64,000 bases of DNA from Kangiella geojedonensis. Lineage in GTDB: Bacteria > Pseudomonadota > Gammaproteobacteria > Enterobacterales > Kangiellaceae. This document shows, piece by piece, positions 37,539-47,798 of this stretch; the first letter of the stretch is position 1; each line of letters begins with the position of its first letter. The position numbers and the translations under genes were made by a program. The stretch covers positions 1,178,001-1,242,000 of the forward strand of contig NZ_CP010975.1 of the NCBI RefSeq assembly GCF_000981765.1, given 5' to 3'. Below the pieces are notes generated by a model. That model worked only from the letters and a program-made list of their open reading frames with translations. It was not told where the DNA came from and did no database searches.

Positions 37539-40031
37539 ATGGGTAAACAAAACATGAAAACAACATCACTTTTTAAATCAAAACCGTTACAGGCAGCAAT
37601 GCTTGCAGCGGGACTTGGCGTCACTTCTTTAGGCTTGTCAGCAAAATCACTAGGTCCTCAATTAAGCGAAATGCTTCCTACAGCATCTGAAGCTGAAGTG
37701 TTTGAGGTCATTGTTACTTTTGAAGGCGAAGGTCCTGCATCACCTCTTCAGTTAAACGCACTAGAACAGCTAGGCGTTACTTCGGGAGTGAGCTTACAGA
37801 ATGTTCCTATTGTGGGTCTTTTAGCCACAAAATCACAAATTGATGCGATTTATTCACGAGATGACGTTCGCTCGGTATGGCATAACTCTGAATTGACTTA
37901 TGACAACCAAGGCGCAACACAAATCACGGGTGTGGATCGCTTACGTGCTGATAGAAGCTTACGTAGTCAAGGCATGCCATTCTCAGGCCGTGGTATTGGT
38001 GTTGTAGTTAATGATTCTGGTGTTGATGGAACTCACCCAGACCTAAAATATCCTAACCACGTTGTACAAAACGTGTTAGCACAAACTAACTTACGCTCGT
38101 TTAGCGATCTAGCTCCAATTACGTATCAAGAGAACATCGCCAACACTGATATCGGTGGCGGTCATGGTACACACGTTGCAGGTACTATCGGTGGTAATGG
38201 TAGTATGTCGAGCGGTGAGCAAGAAGGTGTTGCTCCTGGTGCTAAAATCATTGGTTATGGTTCTGGCGCTGGTTTATTTATTTTAGATACGCTTGGCGGC
38301 TTTGATTACGCGCTTAGTCATCAATTCGAGTACAACATCCGTGTGATTTCGAACTCTTTCGGTAGTACTAGTGATGTTGGCTCTGACTTCAACCCAGACC
38401 ATCCAACAAACGTCATCACTAAGAAACTAAGTGATAACGGCGTCATCGTTGTGTTCTCTGCCGGTAACTCAGGTAACGGCGAAGGTACTATTACAGGTAA
38501 CTTCAAAAAAGCACCATGGGTCGTAACCGTTGCGGCAGGGGATAAAGATGGTAATTTAGCAGATTTCAGTTCACGAGGCGTGAAAGGTAAGGGCGGCACC
38601 GTTGAAATAGACGGCGAAACGTTTGAATGGGTTGATCGCCCAACTATCACAGCGCCAGGTGTTGATATTGCTTCAGCTCGTGCATCGCTAGGCAGTACTT
38701 CATGGTTAAGTATTGATAGTGATATTGATTTACTACCGCCAGCACAAGTTCCTTACTATACACACTCTAGTGGTACCTCAATGTCAGCGCCACATATTTC
38801 TGGCGTAGTTGCTTTGATGCTAGAAGCTGACCCTTCATTGAATTGGAGAGATGTGAAACGCATTCTTCAAAATACCGCTACTAACATGCCTGGTCTAGAG
38901 CCATGGGAAGCTGGTGCGGGTTATGTAAACGCATATGCAGCAGTAAAAGCAGTCCTTGAAGAAAGCCAAGATTTTGGTCAAACGACCAAGATTAACCGTG
39001 ACTTCAACGCGGCTTCATTAACGTCTTTAGCGCGTGACTTTCCGACTAGCGTTCCATTTGCTCCAGCAGGAGATAACCCTGGAACAACTTTCAACGTAGA
39101 CGGTGATATTTCACTGGTTATGGCGAGTGCACAAGTTCCTGATAACACCGTTGCTCTTACGTTAACCAGCCCTACAGGCAAGCGTTATGGTTCAAGCATT
39201 GCTCTTCCAGTATTGGGTGAAAACATTGCTGTCGTTGCTCCTGGCGAGCCAGGCGAGTGGGTTATTAAAGCAGGCGGTATTGGTTCTGTATCTGGCGTTG
39301 CTCTTGACCCAGCAGGTGTGACTAATGGTTACGCTGCTCCAGGCACTATCCAAGCGAATATCAAAATGATTCGTACTGATGGTTTTGTTGGTCTAGATGA
39401 TGTTGTAGGTCACCCAGCGCAAGGCTTCATTGAGCATGCGGTAAGCGAGCAACTGGTTGATGGTACTGCCAATGGCTTCAAACCGGATCGTTTATTAACT
39501 CGTGCTGAAATGGCTGACTTCCTGACACTAGGTGCGGGTATCCGTCAGTCGAATGACGCTGCGGACAAAACATTTATTGATGTCAAAGCTGCTAACTCAG
39601 CAAGTGTCAACGCTGTGACGCAGACGGGTGGCGCATTAAAAGACCGTGAGCAAACACAAGCTCCTGTAATGTCTGGTAGCGCCTCAACCTTTGACCCTAA
39701 AGGAAAAGTCAGCAAGCTTGACGTGGCTTATTCATTAATGCAGTCACTAGGTTTAGAAGGCGTTGACTCTAGTTACGATGGCACCAACCTAACAGCAACA
39801 TTTGGTGATGAGCGAGTTGTCATTGCTGACCAAGATATGGTTCCAGAAGGTCTTAAGCATTATGTACAGCATGCGATTGACCGTGGTGTGCTAGGAGTAA
39901 GCTTCAGTGTTGAGCAAGGACCGTTTGACCTAGAGCCTACTATCGTTGCTCACTTCTCTCCTCAAGAGTTGATGAGCCGCGCAGACTTTGCGGTAGCAAT
40001 GAGCCGTTACTACTTGTCGCAAAGCAATTAA
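37539..40031 (+). CDS. Secreted S8 protease 3 with SLH-like C-terminal repeats
   Basis: An 830-residue protease, paralogue of protease 2. The signal peptide covers about 1-36, with a long basic n-region. An I9-like prodomain precedes the S8 domain with Asp159 (NDSGVDGTH), His209 (GGHGTHVAG) and Ser414 (SGTSMSAP). A beta-rich linker follows, then SLH-like repeats (about 614-675, 687-745, 767-827). One reads GHPAQGFIEHAVSEQLVDG. AGGA sits eight bases before the ATG at 37539; a second ATG five codons in is possible. Directly downstream of the two-component genes but with its own regulated promoter and terminator. Confidence 0.93.
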   Translation: MGKQNMKTTSLFKSKPLQAAMLAAGLGVTSLGLSAKSLGPQLSEMLPTASEAEVFEVIVTFEGEGPASPLQLNALEQLGVTSGVSLQNVPIVGLLATKSQIDAIYSRDDVRSVWHNSELTYDNQGATQITGVDRLRADRSLRSQGMPFSGRGIGVVVNDSGVDGTHPDLKYPNHVVQNVLAQTNLRSFSDLAPITYQENIANTDIGGGHGTHVAGTIGGNGSMSSGEQEGVAPGAKIIGYGSGAGLFILDTLGGFDYALSHQFEYNIRVISNSFGSTSDVGSDFNPDHPTNVITKKLSDNGVIVVFSAGNSGNGEGTITGNFKKAPWVVTVAAGDKDGNLADFSSRGVKGKGGTVEIDGETFEWVDRPTITAPGVDIASARASLGSTSWLSIDSDIDLLPPAQVPYYTHSSGTSMSAPHISGVVALMLEADPSLNWRDVKRILQNTATNMPGLEPWEAGAGYVNAYAAVKAVLEESQDFGQTTKINRDFNAASLTSLARDFPTSVPFAPAGDNPGTTFNVDGDISLVMASAQVPDNTVALTLTSPTGKRYGSSIALPVLGENIAVVAPGEPGEWVIKAGGIGSVSGVALDPAGVTNGYAAPGTIQANIKMIRTDGFVGLDDVVGHPAQGFIEHAVSEQLVDGTANGFKPDRLLTRAEMADFLTLGAGIRQSNDAADKTFIDVKAANSASVNAVTQTGGALKDREQTQAPVMSGSASTFDPKGKVSKLDVAYSLMQSLGLEGVDSSYDGTNLTATFGDERVVIADQDMVPEGLKHYVQHAIDRGVLGVSFSVEQGPFDLEPTIVAHFSPQELMSRADFAVAMSRYYLSQSN

Positions 40032-40086
40032 GAATTTAAATCTCCAGTGGGAGGCTTTTAGCCAGGGACGGTTTTTTTATTCTCAT

Positions 40087-40112
40087 AAGCCAGCTTTCTA
40101 GCTGGCTTTTTA
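40087..40112 (+). terminator. Terminator after protease 3
   Basis: AAGCCAGCT (40087-40095), TTCT loop, AGCTGGCTT (40100-40108), then Ts. Confidence 0.9.
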
Positions 40113-40221
40113 TGCTTACAGCAGTCTTCACTGGGCTCTCATCAGACCAGTCGCTATGAACTGGTTAAATTTGCTAAGATTGCGTATATTCCTTTCAACA
40201 TTTATTAGAACTAAAACGAAT

Positions 40222-41400
40222 ATGTCTAAAGCCTTATTAGAACATTGGGATGACATCCTACTACTTGATGAGCAGTTAACGGAAGAAGAGCGATTAATTC
40301 GTGATACCGCTCGTGACTATTGCCAAAATAAGTTGATGCCTCGTGTGCTTGAGGCTAATCGCCATGAACACTTCCATCGTGAAATTATGACGGAATTAGG
40401 TGAGCTTGGGTTACTTGGTTCGACAATTGATGGCTACGGCTGTGCCGGCGCATCTTACGTTGCCTATGGTTTGGTAGCGCGTGAAGTAGAGCGCGTAGAC
40501 TCCGGTTATCGTTCGGCGCTGTCTGTTCAGTCAAGTTTAGTCATGCATCCCATTAATGAGTACGGTACTGAGGCTCAAAAGGAAAAATACTTACCTAAAC
40601 TCGCTACGGGCGAATGGGTCGGTTGCTTTGGTCTGACAGAACCTGACTCAGGCTCAGATCCTGCCAGCATGAAAACTCGTGCTAAAAAGGTAGAGGGCGG
40701 TTATTCATTGAGCGGCACTAAAATGTGGATCACCAACTCACCAATCGCCGATGTTTTTGTGGTGTGGGGGAAAGATGATGAAGGTGATATCCGTGGCTTT
40801 GTCCTTGAAAAAGGCATGGAAGGTCTATCGGCACCTAAAATTGATGGTAAATTCTCTCTACGAGCCTCTACAACCGGCGAAATCGTTATGGATGGTGTGT
40901 TTGTACCTGAAGAGAATATGTTCCCTGAAGTTAAAGGCTTAAGAGGGCCATTCGGTTGTCTGAATCGTGCACGTTATGGTATCGCTTGGGGTGCTATGGG
41001 TGCTGCTGAGTTCTGCTGGCACGCTGCTCGCCAATATGGATTAGATCGCAAGCAGTTCAATAAACCTCTGGCCGCAACTCAGTTATTCCAAAAGAAACTG
41101 GCTGACATGCAAACGGAAATCACCATTGCCTTACAGGCGGCTTTACGTGTGGGGCGTTTAATTGATGAGAAACGATTTGCACCAGAAATGATTTCTTTAG
41201 TGAAACGTAACTCTTGTGGCAAGGCGCTCGATATAGCCCGTATGGCACGTGATATGCATGGTGGTAATGGTATTTGCGATGAGTTCCATGTTATTCGTCA
41301 TGCGATGAACTTAGAGGCTGTGAACACCTATGAGGGTACGCACGATATCCATGCGCTTATCCTAGGACGCTCACAGACAGGCCTGCAAGCATTCATGTAA
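40222..41400 (+). CDS. gcdH: Glutaryl-CoA dehydrogenase
   Basis: FAD enzyme that oxidises and decarboxylates glutaryl-CoA to crotonyl-CoA in lysine/tryptophan breakdown. The 393-residue protein has the acyl-CoA dehydrogenase fold with [10 protein letters not shown] (FAD/substrate), the [17 protein letters not shown] strand, and the catalytic Glu in [20 protein letters not shown] near residue 367, typical of GcdH. I used the ATG at 40222, which gives the normal length. An upstream in-frame ATG would add 22 residues. Confidence 0.93.
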   Translation: MSKALLEHWDDILLLDEQLTEEERLIRDTARDYCQNKLMPRVLEANRHEHFHREIMTELGELGLLGSTIDGYGCAGASYVAYGLVAREVERVDSGYRSALSVQSSLVMHPINEYGTEAQKEKYLPKLATGEWVGCFGLTEPDSGSDPASMKTRAKKVEGGYSLSGTKMWITNSPIADVFVVWGKDDEGDIRGFVLEKGMEGLSAPKIDGKFSLRASTTGEIVMDGVFVPEENMFPEVKGLRGPFGCLNRARYGIAWGAMGAAEFCWHAARQYGLDRKQFNKPLAATQLFQKKLADMQTEITIALQAALRVGRLIDEKRFAPEMISLVKRNSCGKALDIARMARDMHGGNGICDEFHVIRHAMNLEAVNTYEGTHDIHALILGRSQTGLQAFM

Positions 41401-41427
41401 TAACTTTGTAGTGTTTGAATTTTATAC

Positions 41428-41453
41428 AAAAGGGGCTCGTTGAGCCCTTTTTT
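41428..41453 (+). terminator. gcdH terminator
   Basis: GGGCTC (41433-41438), GTT loop, GAGCCC (41442-41447), flanked by As and followed by six Ts. Confidence 0.92.
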
Positions 41454-41580
41454 CGTATGAGAATTAGGATAATCACACTTTTTAACACTATAAGACTTGT
41501 TTTTTACGTAAATTTACGCAACCTTAGGAGTGTAAGGCAGTCTATTTGTAAGACGGTGGCAATAAAACAAAGGTTATTGA

Positions 41581-43770
41581 ATGATAGATAAGAAGTGGCT
41601 GTTAGCCGTATTCACCCTAAGTATTTCTTTTGGCGCAGTGGCAGACGCTGGTGCCGACAAATCTCCTAAGAAATTTGATAAGGCATTACACGAAGAAGTG
41701 TACTCGCTACCTGCACCAGCAAGTCTGGACATGGAGCCGGAAACTAAGTTTCGTGAAACAGGACGTTTGATAGCTTTTATATTAAACCAAAGCCATTACT
41801 CACACCCTAAATTCAATGATGAGTTATCCAAAGAAACGTTCAAGCAACTCATTAAAACGTTTGATCCCAACCGCAGTTACTTTTATGAAAGTGATATTGA
41901 GCAACTAAAAGTTTATGAAGATAAACTCGATGATGCCCTTAGAACGGGAAAAATTGAAGTTGCCTATTCCTTTTTCGAAATATTTGAACAGCGTTATCGC
42001 GAACGCTATCAGTATGCTCTGAAGTTACTTCAGAAGCCCTTGGATTTCGAGAAAGACGAAAATTATGTTTACGACAGAACAGAGGCAGATTGGGCTACCA
42101 GCGAAGCTGAGCTGAATGATATTTGGCGTAAGCGGGTCAAAAATGATGCTCTAAATTTAAAATTAGCAGAGCAAACTGACGAAGAAATAAAAGAAAAGCT
42201 GAACAGCCGCTATCGCTCTGCCATTAGACGTTTATCGCAGTCTAACAGCGAAGACGTTTTCGGCTATTTTATGAATGCCGTGAGCTCTGCAATTGATCCT
42301 CATACTTCTTACTATACGCCTCGTCGCTTTGAAAACTTCGCCATCAATATGAGCCTTAAACTGCAGGGTATTGGTGCTGTTTTAACACAAGAAGACCAGT
42401 TTACTAAGATCGTTTCTGTGGTGAACAAAGGGCCAGCACAAAAGTCAGGTCAAATCCACAAGAACGATAAAGTGATTGGTGTTGCTCAGGGTGATAAAGG
42501 AGAAATGGTGGATGTGATTGGTTGGAGAAATGACGATGTTGTTGATCTAATCCGTGGCGAAGCCGGAACTGTCGTAAGATTACAAATTATTCCATATACC
42601 GAAGCCGGTGATGGAATGCCTAAAGTGGTCAGAATTGTTCGTGAAGAGATTAAACTCGAAGACCAAGCGGCCAAATCAAATACCATTGAAGTTGAGCAAA
42701 ACGGTAAAAACGTTAATTTAGGCATTATTGAATTGCCTTCTTTCTACTCAGAAGCAGCGGCTCGTGAAGGAGAGGAAGGCAAAGAGACTACCAGCACGAC
42801 TCAAGACGTTGCTCGTTTAATCAAAAAGTTGAAGAAAGAAAGCGAGATTGATGGTCTTATTATTGATTTACGTAATAACGGCGGTGGTTCGCTAACCGAA
42901 GTGGTCAACCTCGTTGGACTTTTTATTGATAAAGGTCCTGTAGTACAAGGTCAAAGCAGTGGCGGGCAATTACGAGTTTTAGAAGACGAAGATGGTGTAA
43001 CGCTCTACGATGGACCACTAGCGGTCATGGTCAATGGTTCGAGTGCGTCTGCCTCTGAGATTTTCGCTGGAGCAATCCAGGACTATGGCCGAGGCTTAGT
43101 TATTGGCGACAATACATTTGGTAAAGGTACCGTGCAGAGTATTGCTGATTTGAACCGTTATTTACGCAACCCAGAACTTAACGTCGGAGCCTTAAAGCTT
43201 ACCATTGAAAAGTATTACCGCGTGACTGGTGAAAGTACTCAAAATAAAGGGGTGCAACCAGATATTAAATTCCCAACGATTTTCGATCCTGAAAAGTATG
43301 GTGAGAGTTCGTATGACAATGCTCTAGAGTGGGATACTATCGATTCGGCAAGTTTTGAGCGAGCAGGTGAGCTTAGTGAGTTCATGCCATACCTTCAGTA
43401 TCGCCATGAAAAGCGTAAGGAGTCTAATGAGGAATTTGCATTTTTTGTAGACGATATCGAGCGAGCTAAAGTTGAACGTGACAACAAAGTCGTTTCACTA
43501 AACTATGAAAAGCGCCTTGCTAAGCAAAAGAAGAATGACACACTTCGTTTGCAGCGCGAAAACATCAAGAGGAAAATGCAAGGATTAGAGCCTTTGGCAG
43601 AGCTTGAGGATGAACAAGAGAACGAAGAAGATACTAGCTCTGAGGAAGAAAGCACAGATGAGCCTGATGTCTTATTGAAAGAGGCAGCGAACATTTTGGC
43701 TGACTTAATCGCTATTAAGGCAAAACCAGAGCTTATTGCAGCATTTGAGAAAGCAAACAAAGACATCTAA
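41581..43770 (+). CDS. prc: Tail-specific periplasmic protease Prc (S41)
   Basis: Degrades periplasmic proteins with non-polar C-termini and processes cell-wall enzymes and their regulators. The 729-residue protein has a signal peptide (1-22), an N-terminal helical domain, a PDZ domain (about 255-340), and the S41 protease core with Ser490 (GSSASASE) and Lys515 (TFGKGTVQ), the same 25-residue spacing as E. coli S452/K477. A charged Glu/Ser-rich stretch (about 680-700) near the C-terminus makes it somewhat longer than E. coli Prc (682). Confidence 0.95.
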   Translation: MIDKKWLLAVFTLSISFGAVADAGADKSPKKFDKALHEEVYSLPAPASLDMEPETKFRETGRLIAFILNQSHYSHPKFNDELSKETFKQLIKTFDPNRSYFYESDIEQLKVYEDKLDDALRTGKIEVAYSFFEIFEQRYRERYQYALKLLQKPLDFEKDENYVYDRTEADWATSEAELNDIWRKRVKNDALNLKLAEQTDEEIKEKLNSRYRSAIRRLSQSNSEDVFGYFMNAVSSAIDPHTSYYTPRRFENFAINMSLKLQGIGAVLTQEDQFTKIVSVVNKGPAQKSGQIHKNDKVIGVAQGDKGEMVDVIGWRNDDVVDLIRGEAGTVVRLQIIPYTEAGDGMPKVVRIVREEIKLEDQAAKSNTIEVEQNGKNVNLGIIELPSFYSEAAAREGEEGKETTSTTQDVARLIKKLKKESEIDGLIIDLRNNGGGSLTEVVNLVGLFIDKGPVVQGQSSGGQLRVLEDEDGVTLYDGPLAVMVNGSSASASEIFAGAIQDYGRGLVIGDNTFGKGTVQSIADLNRYLRNPELNVGALKLTIEKYYRVTGESTQNKGVQPDIKFPTIFDPEKYGESSYDNALEWDTIDSASFERAGELSEFMPYLQYRHEKRKESNEEFAFFVDDIERAKVERDNKVVSLNYEKRLAKQKKNDTLRLQRENIKRKMQGLEPLAELEDEQENEEDTSSEEESTDEPDVLLKEAANILADLIAIKAKPELIAAFEKANKDI

Positions 43771-43791
43771 TACCAAAAACTTGGTTTATGC

Positions 43792-43826
43792 AAAAGCCTT
43801 AGCTAACAAATAGTTAAGGCTTTTTT
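43792..43826 (+). terminator. prc terminator
   Basis: AAAAGCCTTA and TTAAGGCTTTTTT surround an AT-rich loop. An inner CTA/TAG pair extends the stem. Confidence 0.85.
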
Positions 43827-43887
43827 ATTGTACAAGGAATTATTAATATTTTATGATTGTGACTAACATCAATAATGGTTCCGAACG

Positions 43888-44799
43888 ATGCAAGAATTGC
43901 TTTCCAAACCTTTATTTTCAATTGGCGACAAGTTTGATGTGACGATGTCACAGTTACTTCTTGCGATATTGTTCATCATCCTTGCTGGATTGTTCAGCCA
44001 TTATTTTTCAAAGTTCATCACTAGAAAGATCTTAACCAAATTTAAGCTAGCTGAAGATAACCTGGTTATTATAAAGCGACTCATATTTTTTATCTTGCTC
44101 GCGATAATTACCGTGACGGTCCTATCGTTCTTTAATGTGCCTTTAACGGCCTTTGCGTTTATGTCGGGTGCTGTAGCGATAGGCGTTGGCTTTGGTGCCA
44201 AGACAGTCATGGATAACTTTATCAGTGGTTGGATATTGATGTCTGAGCGCCCAGTTAGAATCAACGACATTGTTGAATACGAAGGACATTTAGGGCGTGT
44301 CATTGAAGTGGGCAACCGTTCGACCATGATTCGTCGCATTGATGGTGCCCACATGGTGGTTCCTAACAGTAGTCTACTTCAGGCAAACCTTATCAACTGG
44401 ACCTTGGTCGATCCTAATATCCGAACCTCGGTCAGAGTCGGAGTCGCTTACGGCAGTGATGTTGAAAAAGTAAAAGAGATACTTGAAAAGGTCCTAAAAG
44501 ATCATGAGGCCGTCATCGATGACCCTGCACCAATTGTCATATTCGAAGACTTTGGAGACAGTGCGCTAACCTTCGACCTTTGGTTTTGGGCTCGTGTCGG
44601 AGCCGTTAGAGAGTTGCGTGTGATTAGAAGTGATATACGCTTCAGCATTACCAAGCATTTCGAGGAAGCTGGTATTGTTATTGCATTCCCTCAACGAGAT
44701 TTGCATTTCAAATTCGACAATCAGTCTAGCTTTCCTGTAACTATCAACCGGAGTAGTAAAGCTGATAATTCGAAAGACAATGAAAAGGGTGATAGCTAA
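43888..44799 (+). CDS. MscS-family mechanosensitive channel
   Basis: A 303-residue membrane protein with three N-terminal helices. The pore helix is rich in Gly/Ala (FAFMSGAVAIGVGFGAKTVMDNFISGW). The MscS beta domain follows (MSERPVRINDIVEYEGHLGRVIEVGNRSTMIRRIDG...VVPNSSL), then a C-terminal alpha/beta cage. It would release solutes on osmotic downshock. The final base of its stop is the first base of the zntB start (1-base overlap), so they are co-translated. Confidence 0.92.
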   Translation: MQELLSKPLFSIGDKFDVTMSQLLLAILFIILAGLFSHYFSKFITRKILTKFKLAEDNLVIIKRLIFFILLAIITVTVLSFFNVPLTAFAFMSGAVAIGVGFGAKTVMDNFISGWILMSERPVRINDIVEYEGHLGRVIEVGNRSTMIRRIDGAHMVVPNSSLLQANLINWTLVDPNIRTSVRVGVAYGSDVEKVKEILEKVLKDHEAVIDDPAPIVIFEDFGDSALTFDLWFWARVGAVRELRVIRSDIRFSITKHFEEAGIVIAFPQRDLHFKFDNQSSFPVTINRSSKADNSKDNEKGDS

Positions 44800-45734
44800 T
44801 GGAACATTATGATATATCGAATAAAGGTGGGCTGATCACCGAAACCGATGATGCTCCAAGAGCCTACCGTTGGTATAGGATGAATTATTCATCTGATGAA
44901 GATTGCCAGTGGTTGGATGAAAACCCTCTGCTCAATAATTTATTTAAAGAGCAACTGTTAAAAGCAGAAACACGGCCTGTTTTTTATCAAGATGAAGAAT
45001 CCTTATTGATCTGCTTACGTGGCGTTAATCTAAACAAGAATGCTGATCCAGAAGATATGATTTCGATACGTTTGTGGGCAAACAATAACACCGTGATCAC
45101 CAGTTGCAATCGGTCGAGTTTATCGCTTCAAGATATCTTTAAAAACTTAGAGAATGATATCGGCCCTAAAACACCGGGAGAGTTCCTTGCTGTGTTGATT
45201 GAGAGGCTGGCTATTCGAATTGAGGACTTTTTTGAGCAGTTTGAAGAACAGTTGGACGCTCAAGAAGATAGCATCGAAACAGCTGATAGTAGGGGGCTTG
45301 GAACCGAGCTTGGTAATTTGCGTCGTCAAGCGGCCACCGTAAGACGTTACTTAACCCCACAAAAAGATGCGCTCGATAAACTAAGCCGAGCGGCTAGTCC
45401 ATTGCTCACAGAGGACTTGCTGGAAGAAATGCGGGATGACCGTGACAAAATTGCACGTTTACTCGAAGATTTAGAGTTATCCCGAGAACGCTCCATGGCG
45501 TTACAAGAACAGTTATTAGCCAAGATTGGTTATGAGCAAAACAACCGTTTATACGTACTGGCCATTATTTCTGCAATTTTCTTGCCGCTGACGTTTCTTT
45601 CAGGTTTACTCGGAATGAACGTCGCCGGACTACCGGGAACGCAAGACTCTAACGCTTTCTGGTTTGTGTCGGGACTGTGTTTATTGATAGCGATCGGTTT
45701 AATGGTGTGGTTTAAGTTTAAAAAATGGTACTAG
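44799..45734 (+). CDS. zntB: CorA-family zinc transporter ZntB
   Basis: A 311-residue divalent-cation transporter with a long cytoplasmic domain, a charged coiled helix, and two C-terminal membrane helices. The GMN signature is in LSGLLGMNVAGLPG. The ZntB-type GMNVAGLPG context and the N-terminus suggest zinc rather than magnesium. Overlaps the MscS gene by one base and the convergent moeB by four. Confidence 0.85.
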   Translation: MEHYDISNKGGLITETDDAPRAYRWYRMNYSSDEDCQWLDENPLLNNLFKEQLLKAETRPVFYQDEESLLICLRGVNLNKNADPEDMISIRLWANNNTVITSCNRSSLSLQDIFKNLENDIGPKTPGEFLAVLIERLAIRIEDFFEQFEEQLDAQEDSIETADSRGLGTELGNLRRQAATVRRYLTPQKDALDKLSRAASPLLTEDLLEEMRDDRDKIARLLEDLELSRERSMALQEQLLAKIGYEQNNRLYVLAIISAIFLPLTFLSGLLGMNVAGLPGTQDSNAFWFVSGLCLLIAIGLMVWFKFKKWY

Positions 45735-46474
45735 CTACATACAGAGCAGCTTGGGTCTTTCATAATATTAAAACGTTGGAATGCTGTATCTAGGCTGTCA
45801 TATGTGAGCAAGAAACTCGTATCCGCTTTATTGAGCCCAAGTATAATTTTCAAAGCCTCTGTAGCTTGTAAAGTACCCATGGTTCCAACGACTGGCGATA
45901 AAATCCCCTGATCTGCACAATTACCCTCTGGTAAGTTCATATTGGAGTACAAGCATTGGTAGCAAGCATGTTGTAGCTTTTGATTGAACACGGCCAACTG
46001 AGCTGAGAAGGCTACAGCTGTTGCTGAAACCAATGGAATCTGATTAGAGACCGACCATTCATTAATCAAAAACCGGCTGGTAAAGTTATCGGTGCAGTCT
46101 AAAACTAAGGTGAAACGCTCTGAATCCAGTTTATTTAAAACTTCAGGACTTGCCTTTTGGGTGAGTAAGTTGACTTTAATGGTTGGTGATAGGGACTCTA
46201 GGCTAGCTTTCGCTGACTCTGTTTTTGGCGAACCGATAGTTTCTATTCGATGAATAATTTGTCTTTGTAAGTTTGAGCTTTCGACTAAGTCATCGTCAAC
46301 AACCGTAAGTTCACCAACACCTGCCGCGACTAAATAAAGTGCAGCAGGGGAGCCAAGTCCGCCCAAACCTATAATCAAAACATGACTATCTTTTATAGCT
46401 TCCTGTCCTTCGATATCAATCTCAGGCAAGATAATGTGGCGACTGTATTGGAGTAGCTCTTCTTTACTAAGCAT
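45731..46474 (-). CDS. moeB: Molybdopterin-synthase adenylyltransferase (MoeB/ThiF family)
   Basis: Adenylates the C-terminal glycine of a ubiquitin-like sulfur carrier (MoaD or ThiS). The 247-residue protein has the ATP loop GLGGLGSPAALYL (about 34-46), the VDDD strand, SNLQRQIIH, DCTDNFTSRFLIN, and two CxxC zinc pairs (CYQC, about 175, and CSVC at the C-terminus). There is no rhodanese domain. No moa or thi genes are nearby, so MoeB versus ThiF cannot be settled here. Confidence 0.88.
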   Translation of the reverse strand: MLSKEELLQYSRHIILPEIDIEGQEAIKDSHVLIIGLGGLGSPAALYLVAAGVGELTVVDDDLVESSNLQRQIIHRIETIGSPKTESAKASLESLSPTIKVNLLTQKASPEVLNKLDSERFTLVLDCTDNFTSRFLINEWSVSNQIPLVSATAVAFSAQLAVFNQKLQHACYQCLYSNMNLPEGNCADQGILSPVVGTMGTLQATEALKIILGLNKADTSFLLTYDSLDTAFQRFNIMKDPSCSVCS

Positions 46475-46608
46475 AATAGCTTTTGAGGGTGAATATGAAG
46501 TGATTATCGCATAGCCATAAGTTTATAGCCAAGATAGTCCTTTTCGAAATTGCACTCTCATGCATCCGCTGATAATCTTAGACCTTTATAAATATTGATA
46601 AAAATACT

Positions 46609-47790
46609 ATGTCTACAATCGGAACTCCTTTCTCATCCACTTCTAAGAAGGTCATGTTGCTCGGCTCAGGTGAACTTGGTAAAGAAGTCGCTATTGAGTT
46701 ACAGCGCTTTGGCGTTGAAGTTATTGCCGTTGACCGCTATGAGCACGCCCCAGCGATGCAGGTGGCTCATAAAAGCTTCACAATCAATATGTTGGATGGC
46801 GCTGCTTTGCGGCAGTTAGTGGAGCAGGAGCGTCCTGACTTAATAGTGCCTGAAATTGAAGCTATTGCGACATCAACTTTGTTAGAGCTAGAAAGTGAAG
46901 GATTTACCGTTATTCCAACTGCTAGAGCGACAAATCTTACAATGGACCGAGAAGGTATTCGTCGCTTGGCTGCCGAGGAGCTTGGGCTTAAAACATCACC
47001 GTACCAATTCGCTGATACCTACGAAGAGTATCAGGCGGCGGTTAAAGAAGTCGGTATTCCGTGTGTAGTAAAACCAGTGATGAGTAGCTCCGGTAAAGGA
47101 CAGTCGACCATCAAGTCAGAGTCCGATATCGATAAAGCTTGGCAATACTCACAAGAAGGTGGTCGCTCAGGCGAGGGTAGAGTCATTGTCGAAGGTTTTG
47201 TGGATTTTGATTACGAAATTACCTTGTTAACAGTCCGAGCCGTTAACGGTACCCAGTTCTGCGAACCAATTGGTCACACCCAAGAAGATGGAGATTATCG
47301 CGAATCTTGGCAGCCACAAGCGATGTCACCGCAGGCTTTACAACAAGCACAATACATGGCTAAAGCTGTGACGAATGACCTGGGTGGACGCGGTCTTTTC
47401 GGTGTTGAAATTTTTATTAAGGGCGATGAAGCTATTTTCAGCGAGGTCTCACCACGACCACATGATACTGGACTAGTCACATTAGTCTCTCAAGACTTAT
47501 CTGAGTTCGCACTACATGCGAGGGCGATTCTGGGCTTGCCGATTCCAGTCATTCGACAAAATGGCCCTTCAGCCTCAGCCGTTATTTTAGTTGAAGGGGA
47601 GTCAAAAGAAGTGAGCTTTAGCAACCTTGAAGAGTCACTTTTAGAGCCTGATACTCACCTTCGCTTATTCGGAAAACCTGAAGTCAAAGGCAAGCGTCGC
47701 ATGGGTGTTGCTTTAGCTAATGCAGACTCTATTGATAAAGCACGAGCAAAAGCTCGTGGTGTTTCATCTTCAGTAAAAGTTACACTTTAA
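46609..47790 (+). CDS. purT: Formate-dependent GAR transformylase (PurT)
   Basis: Uses formate and ATP to formylate glycinamide ribonucleotide in purine synthesis. The 393-residue ATP-grasp protein has the [15 protein letters not shown] opening, [32 protein letters not shown] (ATP loop), and the [10 protein letters not shown] motif. Length and order match the family. Convergent with the pirin gene, with 8 bases between stops. Confidence 0.97.
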   Translation: MSTIGTPFSSTSKKVMLLGSGELGKEVAIELQRFGVEVIAVDRYEHAPAMQVAHKSFTINMLDGAALRQLVEQERPDLIVPEIEAIATSTLLELESEGFTVIPTARATNLTMDREGIRRLAAEELGLKTSPYQFADTYEEYQAAVKEVGIPCVVKPVMSSSGKGQSTIKSESDIDKAWQYSQEGGRSGEGRVIVEGFVDFDYEITLLTVRAVNGTQFCEPIGHTQEDGDYRESWQPQAMSPQALQQAQYMAKAVTNDLGGRGLFGVEIFIKGDEAIFSEVSPRPHDTGLVTLVSQDLSEFALHARAILGLPIPVIRQNGPSASAVILVEGESKEVSFSNLEESLLEPDTHLRLFGKPEVKGKRRMGVALANADSIDKARAKARGVSSSVKVTL

Positions 47791-47798
47791 GACAGGAC

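Noticed and set aside
25952-40031. The protease-kinase island as a recent mobile element
   Set aside because: No insertion sequence, integrase, tRNA or flanking direct repeat is visible, and codon usage looks like the neighbours by eye.
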